Source of the DNA: Actinomycetota bacterium
Lineage (GTDB): Bacteria > Actinomycetota > Acidimicrobiia > Acidimicrobiales > Microtrichaceae
Length of the DNA stretch: 5,836 nucleotides
Direction: 5' to 3'
Assembly (NCBI GenBank): GCA_018268735.1
Contig: JAFDWA010000124.1
Span: 1-5,836, forward strand
Shown here: in pieces, positions 1 to 5,052 of the stretch
Position numbering within the stretch: the first letter of the stretch is position 1
Layout: every line of letters begins with the position of its first letter
Position numbers and translations under genes: made by a program
The notes under the pieces: model-generated
Seen by the model: the letters and a program-made list of their open reading frames with translations, nothing else
Databases searched by the model: none
What the model was told of the DNA's origin: nothing

Positions 1-28
1 GGTGTTCTGAGCCGGCGCCCCCATGTTC

Positions 29-52
29 GAGGTCGGCGCGCCCGCCGACCTC
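29..52 (-). terminator. GC-rich hairpin at the operon's 3' end, probable terminator
   Basis: Positions 29-38 pair perfectly with 43-52 (GAGGTCGGCG with CGCCGACCTC), giving a 10-bp stem and a 4-base loop. The stem begins inside the stop codon (51-53) of the minus-strand DUF2085-like gene. No T-run follows on the minus strand, so it is not a classical intrinsic terminator; many high-GC actinobacteria are thought to use hairpins without a U-tract. It could also serve a convergent plus-strand gene: a TGA at 8-10 closes one plus frame, but too little sequence is present to tell. A minus-strand ATG at 22-24 opens a frame off the left edge without a Shine-Dalgarno site, so I do not call a gene there. 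Confidence 0.6.
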
Positions 53-503
53 AGCGGTGCCCGGTCGTCTCGGCGGTCGAGTCGTCGCGCGCTGCTCGTG
101 ACCCGACGACGACCGGGATGAGGCAGAGCACCGCATAGACCGCGACGACCGTCCAGAAGAGGGCGTCGCCGGGTGCGACGAGGTAGCGGGCGAGTCCGAC
201 GCCGACGGCCGGAGCGGCGACGACGCTGAGCGCGACCTGGCGGCTCGCGGAGTACGCGACGAGGTGCAGGTGCTCGGCCCACCACTCGACCACGACCGGG
301 ATCGGGAGCAGCGCGAGGAGCCAGGGATCGAGCGACGTGGGCCAGCGAAGCCCGGCGATGGCGGACGCCATCGCTGCGAAGCACACGGGGTAGAACCAGA
401 GGCACCGTCGGCACACGTGGGCTCCTCCGATGCGGGCACATCGGTCGTAGTCCTCGGGCCAGTGGTGGCTGAGCCACATCGCGGTGCGTCGTTCCACACC
501 CAT
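51..503 (-). CDS. Small membrane protein, DUF2085-like (150 aa)
   Basis: The predicted protein is a 150-residue inner-membrane protein of unknown function. The N-terminus holds a His/Cys cluster: H13, H14, C22, H29 and the pair C31-x-x-C34 followed by WFYP. Hydrophobic stretches lie near residues 36-52, 61-75, 90-109 and 115-134, and the tail is polar. A CxRC-like motif before the first membrane segment, an acidic residue in the second (E73) and a Ser/Arg-then-Gly-rich third segment resemble DUF2085 proteins, where the cysteines may bind metal; the family match is from memory. The start is uncertain: ATG at 503 lies 32 bases after the amidohydrolase stop, while an in-frame ATG at 479 or GTG codons between would shorten it slightly. 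No start has a good Shine-Dalgarno site, so translation may be coupled to the upstream gene. It is the last gene of the operon, and its stop overlaps a hairpin. A longer open frame upstream in the same phase is a shadow of the amidohydrolase gene. Confidence 0.72.
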   Translation of the reverse strand: MGVERRTAMWLSHHWPEDYDRCARIGGAHVCRRCLWFYPVCFAAMASAIAGLRWPTSLDPWLLALLPIPVVVEWWAEHLHLVAYSASRQVALSVVAAPAVGVGLARYLVAPGDALFWTVVAVYAVLCLIPVVVGSRAARDDSTAETTGHR

Positions 504-535
504 CCATCGGCACGAACCGGCTCGGCCCGAGTGGT

Positions 536-2194
536 TCAGGATCGCAGGAGGTGGCCAGGTCGCGCGCCGGTGGGCTCTCCGTCGCGACGCACCGCCACCC
601 CGTCGACCAGCACGTGGGACACGCCGACGGGTCGGTCCGCTGTCAGCCGCTCGCCGCCCGCCGGGAAGTCGACGACCCGCCGCAGCGGTCCGGGCGCGAT
701 GGTGGTCGGGTCGAACACGACCACGTCCGCGACGCGACCCGGTGCCAGCACCCCGCGGTCGGTCAACCCGAACACGCCGGCAGGCTCTGCGGTCAGCTTG
801 TGCACCGCCCGCTCGATCGACATCACGTCGCGGTCGCGGACCCAGTTGCCGAGCAGGTCGGTGCTGAAGCAGGCATCGCACAGCTGGCTGACGTGCGCTC
901 CGGAGTCGGCGAGGCCCAGCAGCACGCCGTCGCGTGGGAGCAACCACGCGATGGCCTCCGGGTCGTCGTTCGCGAGCACCGACCAGAACCGCGTGCGGAG
1001 GTCCTCCTCGAGCGACAGGTCGACCAGGACGTCGAGCGGACTGCATCCTCGATCCGCCGCGATGTCGGGGACCGCGCGTCCGACGAGCTCGGGATGGCGG
1101 TCCGACTCGGCGACCGACAGCGACGTGTAGTTGAACGGGAGGAATCCTCGACCTTCGAGGTCGGCGGTGGCACGTGCACGCCAGGCGGGGTCCCGGTACG
1201 CCGCCATCCGGGCGTCGTGGTCGAGTCCCATGAGCTCGCGGAACGCCTCGCGCGTGTTCAACGTGAACGGCTCGGCGAGGTTCATCTGGAACACGAGCGG
1301 TCGACACGACACCTGTGGCCAGACCTCGACGCCGTCGGCTCGCGCCGCGTCGTGCTCAGCAATGACGCGCTCGTGGTACGGGAAGCCCTTGATCGTCAGG
1401 AGCGCGGTCCAGGTGAACGGTCGACCGATCTCGCGTTGGAGCTCGAAGACCTGTTCGTTGTTGAACACTCCGCCGGGGAGCATCGCGACCACGCCGCGAT
1501 CGGCGTCGCGGAGCGGCGCCATCAAGGTCCGGAGCTCGTCGAGGTCCGCTCGACGGCTCGGCACCGGTCGGCCGCCGTCGCCGTTGTGGGTCGGTGACGC
1601 GCTGGTCGCGAAGCCCATCGCTCCGGCGTCCATCGCGTCAGCGACCGCGGCCTGCATCCGCCGGAGCTCGTCGTCGGTGGGCTCCCGCTCGTAGGCGTCG
1701 TCTCCCATCGCCCACAGGCGCAGCGCGGTGTGGCCGATGTAGCAGCCGAAGTTGAGCGCCGGCCGTCGACGTTCGACAGCGTCGAGGTACTGGCGGAAGG
1801 TCTCGAACTCGTCCCAGGGAACCCCGACGGTGAGCGTGTCGAGGCTCATGTCCTCGACGTGTTGGAGGGTGCGGGCGAGGAGTCCGACCTGCTCGGTGCC
1901 GATCGGAGCGATGCTGAACCCGCAGTTGCCGGCGACGACCGTCGTGACCCCGTGGTGCACCGATGGCGTCAGGTCGGGATCCCAGAAAACCTGGGCGTCG
2001 TAGTGGGTGTGGACGTCGACGAACCCCGGTGCCACGACGTGGTCGGTGGCGTCGATCTCCTCGGCGCCGATCGCTGCATCGAGGTGCGGTCCGACCTCGA
2101 CGACCCGGCCGTCGCGGATCGCCACATCGGCGTGGAACCCCGGTGAGCCGGTCCCGTCCACGACGGTTCCACCCCGGATGACGACATCGGCCAT
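536..2194 (-). CDS. N-acyl-D-amino-acid deacylase-family amidohydrolase (552 aa)
   Basis: This is a cytoplasmic metal-dependent hydrolase of the amidohydrolase superfamily. Residues 1-55 and about 483-552 form the beta-sandwich domain, with GRVADVVVFDP at 486-496 typical of its last strands. The TIM barrel between them carries DVHTHYDAQ (H62, H64), GNCG (C91, the residue that binds zinc in D-aminoacylases) and LADSGAH (catalytic D430, H434). The barrel middle differs from classical D-aminoacylase: where His ligands are expected after strand 5 and in SHHK, I see MLPGG near 239 and TWTALLT near 261. The RPVPSR segment (209-214) and overall pattern recall the Mycobacterium tuberculosis Rv2913c group, annotated as D-amino-acid hydrolases but poorly characterised. 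The substrate, probably a cyclic or linear amide, is unknown. ATG at 2194 is chosen because the protein opens with the family's usual VVIRGGTVVDGTG; a weak GGGGTAG lies about 9 bases upstream. It starts 50 bases after the LLM gene and ends 32 bases before the DUF2085-like gene. Confidence 0.9.
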   Translation of the reverse strand: MADVVIRGGTVVDGTGSPGFHADVAIRDGRVVEVGPHLDAAIGAEEIDATDHVVAPGFVDVHTHYDAQVFWDPDLTPSVHHGVTTVVAGNCGFSIAPIGTEQVGLLARTLQHVEDMSLDTLTVGVPWDEFETFRQYLDAVERRRPALNFGCYIGHTALRLWAMGDDAYEREPTDDELRRMQAAVADAMDAGAMGFATSASPTHNGDGGRPVPSRRADLDELRTLMAPLRDADRGVVAMLPGGVFNNEQVFELQREIGRPFTWTALLTIKGFPYHERVIAEHDAARADGVEVWPQVSCRPLVFQMNLAEPFTLNTREAFRELMGLDHDARMAAYRDPAWRARATADLEGRGFLPFNYTSLSVAESDRHPELVGRAVPDIAADRGCSPLDVLVDLSLEEDLRTRFWSVLANDDPEAIAWLLPRDGVLLGLADSGAHVSQLCDACFSTDLLGNWVRDRDVMSIERAVHKLTAEPAGVFGLTDRGVLAPGRVADVVVFDPTTIAPGPLRRVVDFPAGGERLTADRPVGVSHVLVDGVAVRRDGEPTGARPGHLLRS

Positions 2195-2244
2195 GGGGCA
2201 GTTCTACCCCGGGTGCATCCAGCCCGACGTGGAACCCGCGGCCG

Positions 2245-3456
2245 TCAGTACTGGATGATCGCGGACTCGGGGATGACGGGCTTCGCGTCGATCACCACGT
2301 CGGAGAAGGGCCGGTTCCAGCGCTGGTAGCGGGGTTTGGCGGTCGCGCGCATGCGGGTGGTGGAGTGCACGGGATCCTTGTCGAACTCCGGGATGACCTG
2401 GTTGCCGAACAGCTCGATCATCTCGAGGTTCTCGTCGTGGGTGACCCCCTCGGGTGGGAAGCCGAACACGAGTTGGTCCACCCCGACGGTCTGGTAGTTG
2501 GCGACCTGCTCGAGCACTTCTTCCGGGGTGCCGCAGAGCATCCAGCCCCCGGCGATCAGCATGTCGAGGGTGTCCTCGTCCGGGATCCGGAACGGAGGCT
2601 CGGGCCACACCGGCGCACCTTCGCGCTTGGGCATCGTGTCGTGGTAGAGCGCCACCATGGTCGTGAGGTAGCCGCGACCGCGGCTCATCGCGATCTCACG
2701 GGCACGCTTGCGGTCGTTCAGGCACACGACCGCGTTCGTCATCATGATGTTGTTGTTCTGGTACTGCCCGAGCGGCCGGGTGCACGCCGCTGCCGCCTCC
2801 TTGTAGGCGTCGAGTCGGCCCTTCATGTCGAAGATCGGCTCGAAGTTGAACGCGATCGCTCCCAGGCCGAGCTCCCCGGCGCGGGCGAAGCTCGGCGGGT
2901 TGCCGCACGCCATCCAGATCGGCGGGTGCCCCTTGCCGTACGGCTTGGGGAGGATGTTGTGCGGTGTCGGCACCTCGAAGTGCTCGCCGTGGAACTCGTA
3001 GTCCTCCTCCTCCCACATGCGGGGGATCTCCGGGGCCACCTCCTCCCATTCGGCCTTGGTCGAGTTCTTGTCGAGGATGTTGAACGACGCGATCTCGTGG
3101 CTTCCCGCTCCACGACCGGTGCCCCACTCGAAGCGGTTGCCGGTGATGTGGTCCATCATCGCCGCGCGCTCGGCGGAGCGGACCGGGTGGTTCGCTCGGG
3201 GCGAGATGTTCATGATCGCCGTGCCGAGGTGGATGCGCTCTGTGGCGTGCGCGACGTAGCCGATGATGACCTCGGGGGCCGACATGTGGCTGTACTCGGT
3301 CAAGGCGTGGTGCTCGCCGAACCAGACGTACTTCCAGTTGAACCTGTCGGCGTGGATCGCGAGCTCGATCTCGCGCATCAGCGCGAGGTGCTCGCTGTCG
3401 GTGTCGTGGGCTGCCGGGCCTGGGACGTACCCGTTCGAGAAGATGCCGAATTCCAC
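2245..3456 (-). CDS. LLM-class flavin-dependent oxidoreductase (403 aa)
   Basis: This is a luciferase-like (bacterial luciferase/alkanal monooxygenase superfamily) oxidoreductase, a soluble TIM-barrel enzyme using FMN or F420. Family landmarks are the opening beta-strand MEFGIFSNGY, WFGEHH at 45-50, ERIHLGTAI at 73-81, HPVRSAERAAMMDHITGNRF at 90-109, the flavin-phosphate-region segment GTGRGAGSHE at 112-121, PPIWMACGNP at 178-187, LCGTPEEV at 307-314 and GVDQLVFGFP at 325-334. At 403 residues it is longer than the usual 300-350, with a C-terminal extension (about 355-403) rich in Arg, Pro and aromatics. The start is GTG at 3456, preceded by AGGGGA 5 bases away and by GGAGG further upstream; the next in-frame Met would remove the first strand. 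It is the first gene of a likely three-gene operon with its own promoter and KstR-like operator. Cofactor and substrate cannot be decided from sequence; monooxygenation of an aldehyde, ketone or lipid-derived compound is a family-level expectation. Confidence 0.93.
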   Translation of the reverse strand: MEFGIFSNGYVPGPAAHDTDSEHLALMREIELAIHADRFNWKYVWFGEHHALTEYSHMSAPEVIIGYVAHATERIHLGTAIMNISPRANHPVRSAERAAMMDHITGNRFEWGTGRGAGSHEIASFNILDKNSTKAEWEEVAPEIPRMWEEEDYEFHGEHFEVPTPHNILPKPYGKGHPPIWMACGNPPSFARAGELGLGAIAFNFEPIFDMKGRLDAYKEAAAACTRPLGQYQNNNIMMTNAVVCLNDRKRAREIAMSRGRGYLTTMVALYHDTMPKREGAPVWPEPPFRIPDEDTLDMLIAGGWMLCGTPEEVLEQVANYQTVGVDQLVFGFPPEGVTHDENLEMIELFGNQVIPEFDKDPVHSTTRMRATAKPRYQRWNRPFSDVVIDAKPVIPESAIIQY

Positions 3457-3502
3457 GCTGGTCCCCTGGTCCTCCGGTGGCGTTCGGAGCCGTCTCCCGA
3501 AC

Positions 3503-3516
3503 GAGAACGTGTTCTA
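3503..3516 (-). promoter_or_regulatory. KstR-like palindromic operator
   Basis: The palindrome AGAACGTGTTCT occupies 3504-3515 (arms AGAAC and GTTCT around GT). Extended to 14 bp, the plus strand reads GAGAACGTGTTCTA, matching the mycobacterial KstR consensus TNNAACNNGTTNNA at every fixed base except the first (G for T). KstR is a TetR-family repressor of steroid-catabolism genes. The site lies 47 bases upstream of the LLM start codon, immediately after a -10-like hexamer and over the expected transcription start, which suits repression. No regulator gene lies in the window, so the binding protein is inferred; another TetR-family repressor could use the same sequence. Confidence 0.6.
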
Positions 3517-3544
3517 CTTTACTCGAACACGGCAGTTACCCGAA
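3516..3544 (-). promoter_or_regulatory. Putative sigma-70-type promoter of the LLM operon
   Basis: On the minus strand a TAAAGT hexamer (3521 to 3516) fits the actinobacterial TANNNT -10 pattern and lies in the only AT-rich patch of this gap. Seventeen bases upstream is TTCGGG (3544 to 3539), a weak -35 matching TTGACA at its first two bases only. Transcription would begin near 3509, inside the KstR-like palindrome, giving a leader of about 50 bases. The putative -35 falls within the second 12-bp repeat, so a protein bound to the repeats could interfere with or recruit polymerase. The call rests on the -10 and its position. Confidence 0.45.
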
Positions 3545-3599
3545 CACGGTGTCTGCTCGAACACGGCCTCTACTCGAACACGGCGTCGCTCGAACACGG
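3521..3599. repeat. Array of five 12-bp repeats with 17-bp period
   Basis: Five copies of RCYCGAACACGG begin at 3521, 3538, 3555, 3572 and 3588. The core CGAACACGG is invariant at 3524, 3541, 3558, 3575 and 3591. Spacers are CAGTT, TGTCT, CCTCT and CGTC (5, 5, 5 and 4 bases), so the period is 17, 17, 17 and 16. The preceding 17-bp slot (3504-3515, then spacer ACTTT) is filled exactly by the KstR-like palindrome, which carries the repeat heptamer GAACACG on the opposite strand. Conserved units with divergent spacers look more like an array of protein-binding sites than a recent slippage product. The array lies wholly between the thiolase stop and the LLM promoter, and the repeats do not encode a recognisable peptide. 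Confidence 0.85.
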
Positions 3600-3622
3600 T
3601 CTCGAGGTCGTTGGGAGAGCGG

Positions 3623-4768
3623 TCAGATCCGCTCGATCACGGTGGCCGAGGCCATGCCCCCGGCAGCGCACATGGCGACAGCCCCGATCGTCGCGTCGGT
3701 GCGGTCGAGCTCGTTGAGCATGGTGACGATCATCCGGGCGCCGGTGCAGCCGATGGGATGACCGAGCGAGCACCCGGAGCCGTTGACGTTGACGCGCTCG
3801 GCATCGAGGCCGAGGGTCTGGACCGCGGCGACGGTGACCGAGGCGAACGCCTCATTGATCTCCCACGAGTCGACGTCGGCGATCGACACCCCTGCCTTGG
3901 CCAACGCCTTGGGGATCGCGATCGACGGAGCGATGCCGGTCTCGGCCGGGCTCAGAGATGCGGAGGCCCAGCCCCGGACGCGGGCCAGCGGGGTGAGCCC
4001 GTGGGCTGCGGCGTACTCGCCCGACACCAGCACGAGCGCTGCCGCCGCGTCGTTGAGCCCGGAGGAGTTGCCGGCGGTGGTGGTGGCGCCCTCGTCGTCG
4101 GGGTTCAGCAACGGCAGCGAGGCCAGCTTCTCGAGGGTCGAGCCGCGACGGGGGTGCTCGTCGACCTCGAAGAGCGAGCCGTCGGGGAGGGCGACGGGGA
4201 CGATCTCGTGCTTGAACCGGCCCTCGTCGATCGCACGCACAGCGTTCATGTGCGAGCGGTAGGCCCACTCGTCGGCCTGCTGGCGGCTGACCCCGGCCAG
4301 CCGGGCGGCGTTGTCGCCGACGCCCTTGGCGGTGTTGAACGGCGGGGCGTCGGGCGTCTCGAGGTTCGCGGCCGGCAGCCACGGCTCGCCGAACTTGGCG
4401 GTGGCGGGAGCAGTCGACATCGACTCGACCCCGCCCGCCGCGCCGACGTCGATCATTCCCGCCGCGATGTTGGCGGCGATCCACTGCGTGCCGGCCATGC
4501 CCGAGGCGCACCAGCGCTGGGTCGCGACCGCCGGGACGTTCGTCATGCCGAGCTGGTTCGCTGCGTAGCGTCCGACGTTGCCGCCACCCTGCATCGACTC
4601 CCCGAAGCCGATGTCCTCGACGTCGCGGGTGTCGACCCCGGAACGCTCGACCGCCGCGCCGAGCGCCACCTCGGCCAGCGTGTTGGCGTCCACGCCGACC
4701 AACGAGCCCTTGTAGGCGGTGGCGATCGGTGTGCGGACGGCGGAGACGATGAAGATGTCGGTGGCCAT
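3623..4768 (-). CDS. Acetyl-CoA C-acyltransferase (thiolase, FadA-type, 381 aa)
   Basis: This is a cytoplasmic thiolase that cleaves 3-ketoacyl-CoA with CoA to acetyl-CoA and a shortened acyl-CoA, or runs the reverse condensation. The N-terminal domain begins with IFIVSAVRTPIA, has the nucleophile C87 in QRWCASGM and GGVESMS at 112-118. The C-terminal domain has GNSSGLNDAAAA at 233-244, NEAFA at 305-309, GHPIG at 336-340 (H337) and the acid/base C367 in CAAGGMA; the usual CxGGGxG is altered here at two glycines. Its length matches the 380-400 residues usual for the family. ATG at 4768 is chosen because the homologous start begins there and GGAG lies 5 bases upstream; the frame stays open for 42 more codons but encodes Arg-rich sequence unlike a thiolase. 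It is co-directional with the LLM operon but 166 bases away, so probably a separate or partly separate transcript. Chain-length or steroid specificity cannot be read directly. Confidence 0.94.
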   Translation of the reverse strand: MATDIFIVSAVRTPIATAYKGSLVGVDANTLAEVALGAAVERSGVDTRDVEDIGFGESMQGGGNVGRYAANQLGMTNVPAVATQRWCASGMAGTQWIAANIAAGMIDVGAAGGVESMSTAPATAKFGEPWLPAANLETPDAPPFNTAKGVGDNAARLAGVSRQQADEWAYRSHMNAVRAIDEGRFKHEIVPVALPDGSLFEVDEHPRRGSTLEKLASLPLLNPDDEGATTTAGNSSGLNDAAAALVLVSGEYAAAHGLTPLARVRGWASASLSPAETGIAPSIAIPKALAKAGVSIADVDSWEINEAFASVTVAAVQTLGLDAERVNVNGSGCSLGHPIGCTGARMIVTMLNELDRTDATIGAVAMCAAGGMASATVIERI

Positions 4769-4780
4769 GGGGGCTCCAGT

Positions 4781-4800
4781 CGGACAGATCCGGGCAGATC
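4781..4800. repeat. Two tandem 10-bp repeats in the thiolase leader
   Basis: CGGACAGATC (4781-4790) is followed directly by CGGGCAGATC (4791-4800), differing at one base. The pair lies 13-32 bases upstream of the thiolase start, just before its Shine-Dalgarno site, so it would be transcribed as leader. Several more GATC tetramers follow (4804-4830). It may be chance; no function is evident. Confidence 0.4.
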
Positions 4801-4868
4801 GACGATCGGAGATGCTGGCAGCGGATCGATCAGCGCGTCGAATGCGCCTGCCGTGGCACCGAATTGTT

Positions 4869-4879
4869 GAACGCCGTTC
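4869..4879. promoter_or_regulatory. Inverted repeat GAACG-C-CGTTC
   Basis: GAACGCCGTTC is a perfect 5-bp inverted repeat around one C, about 100 bases upstream of the thiolase start in the divergent intergenic region. Its GAAC/GTTC arms resemble those of the KstR-like site at 3503-3516, but the inner spacing is 3 instead of 2, so it does not fit that consensus. It may be an operator for the same or another regulator, or chance. Confidence 0.35.
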
Positions 4880-4880
4880 G

Positions 4881-4910
4881 TTGACACCTGTCACACCGGT
4901 CTGATACGAC
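4881..4910 (+). promoter_or_regulatory. Putative promoter of the lipoprotein gene
   Basis: A perfect -35 consensus TTGACA lies at 4881-4886. The -10 is weak: ATACGA after 17 bases (4904-4909) or TACGAC after 18 (4905-4910). Transcription would begin near 4916, giving a 5' leader of about 135 bases before the lipoprotein ATG. The -35 overlaps the TGACA-N2-TGTCA palindrome, so a protein bound there would occlude it. Confidence 0.4.
4882..4893. promoter_or_regulatory. Operator-like palindrome TGACA-CC-TGTCA
   Basis: TGACACCTGTCA is a perfect 5-bp inverted repeat with a 2-base centre, a geometry common for dimeric TetR- or GntR-type repressors. It overlaps the TTGACA -35 element of the plus strand and lies about 115 bases upstream of the thiolase start on the minus strand, so it could control either or both divergent genes. 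Its bases differ from the KstR-like site, implying a different regulator, which cannot be named from the window. Confidence 0.45.
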
Positions 4911-4925
4911 AGAACAGTCGTTCAG
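4901..4925. promoter_or_regulatory. Inverted repeat/stem-loop containing a LexA-like core
   Basis: CTGATACGAC (4901-4910) pairs with GTCGTTCAG (4917-4925) to form 9 base pairs with one bulged T at 4905 and a 6-base loop. Overlapping it with a different centre, GAAC-AGTC-GTTC at 4912-4923 has the spacing of the actinobacterial SOS box (TCGAAC-N4-GTTCGA) but lacks the outer TC and GA. No T-run follows either side, so a terminator is unlikely. An operator between the divergent promoters is the more natural reading. Confidence 0.4.
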
Positions 4926-4932
4926 ACGTCAA
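4904..4932 (-). promoter_or_regulatory. Possible thiolase promoter
   Basis: On the minus strand TTGACG (4932 to 4927) is followed after exactly 17 bases by TCGTAT (4909 to 4904), matching TATAAT at three positions. The leader to the thiolase ATG would be about 125-130 bases. The same hexamer is also the 17-spaced -10 candidate on the plus strand, so the two promoters would overlap face to face. Both -10 elements are poor, so this is a candidate only. Confidence 0.25.
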
Positions 4933-5022
4933 GGGGTTCGGCGTCCACAACTCGGTCATCGTGGCTGGTGACCCGGGGGACACGAGTGCTGGAGCGGCGG
5001 GGCGGATGCGTAACCGGGCGAT

Positions 5023-5037
5023 GGTGCCGCAGGCACC
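5023..5037 (+). promoter_or_regulatory. Hairpin next to the lipoprotein ribosome-binding site
   Basis: GGTGCC (5023-5028) pairs with GGCACC (5032-5037) around the loop GCA, a perfect 6-bp stem ending 4 bases before the Shine-Dalgarno GGAGGG (5042-5047). An upstream segment, 4955-4961, can instead pair with 5019-5025 (five Watson-Crick and two G-U pairs), which would disrupt the hairpin. A further CCCGG/CCGGG helix (4972-4976 with 5014-5018) is possible. I could not match the leader to a known riboswitch class. Confidence 0.35.
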
Positions 5038-5052
5038 GGCTGGAGGGTGTTG

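Noticed and set aside
1..24. Start of a further minus-strand gene at ATG 24-22
   Set aside because: Only eight codons are visible, no Shine-Dalgarno site is present and a probable terminator lies just upstream.
504..1307. Upstream extension of the DUF2085-like frame to a 418-residue reading frame
   Set aside because: It is Arg/Pro-rich, lies antiphase inside the amidohydrolase gene and resembles no protein; it is a shadow of high-GC coding sequence.
3521..3599. CRISPR array
   Set aside because: Units of 12 bp and spacers of 4-5 bp are far too short, and there are no cas genes.
3521..3599. Replication iterons
   Set aside because: The 17-bp period suits iterons, but there is no replication initiator gene, AT-rich unwinding region or DnaA boxes, and the array abuts a promoter.
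3263..4870. Long plus-strand frame of 535 codons antisense to the thiolase
   Set aside because: It runs through the repeat array and lies opposite a clear thiolase; its composition (Arg, Gly, Asp, Val rich) is that of a complementary shadow frame. The plus frames at 2365-3717, 551-1597 and 264-1130 are rejected for the same reason.
4769..4894. 42-residue N-terminal extension of the thiolase
   Set aside because: The extension is Arg-rich, has no homology to thiolases, and the ATG at 4768 has a good GGAG site and the family's normal N-terminus.
4869..4923. Additional KstR operators in the thiolase promoter region
   Set aside because: The GAAC/GTTC pairs here have centres of 3 and 4 bases, not the 2 required by AACNNGTT.
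4955..5047. Cyclic di-GMP (GEMM) or cyclic di-AMP (ydaO) riboswitch before the lipoprotein
   Set aside because: These are attractive because such switches precede surface proteins, but the conserved GCAAAGCC-type and GGGGTGAAT-type segments are absent.
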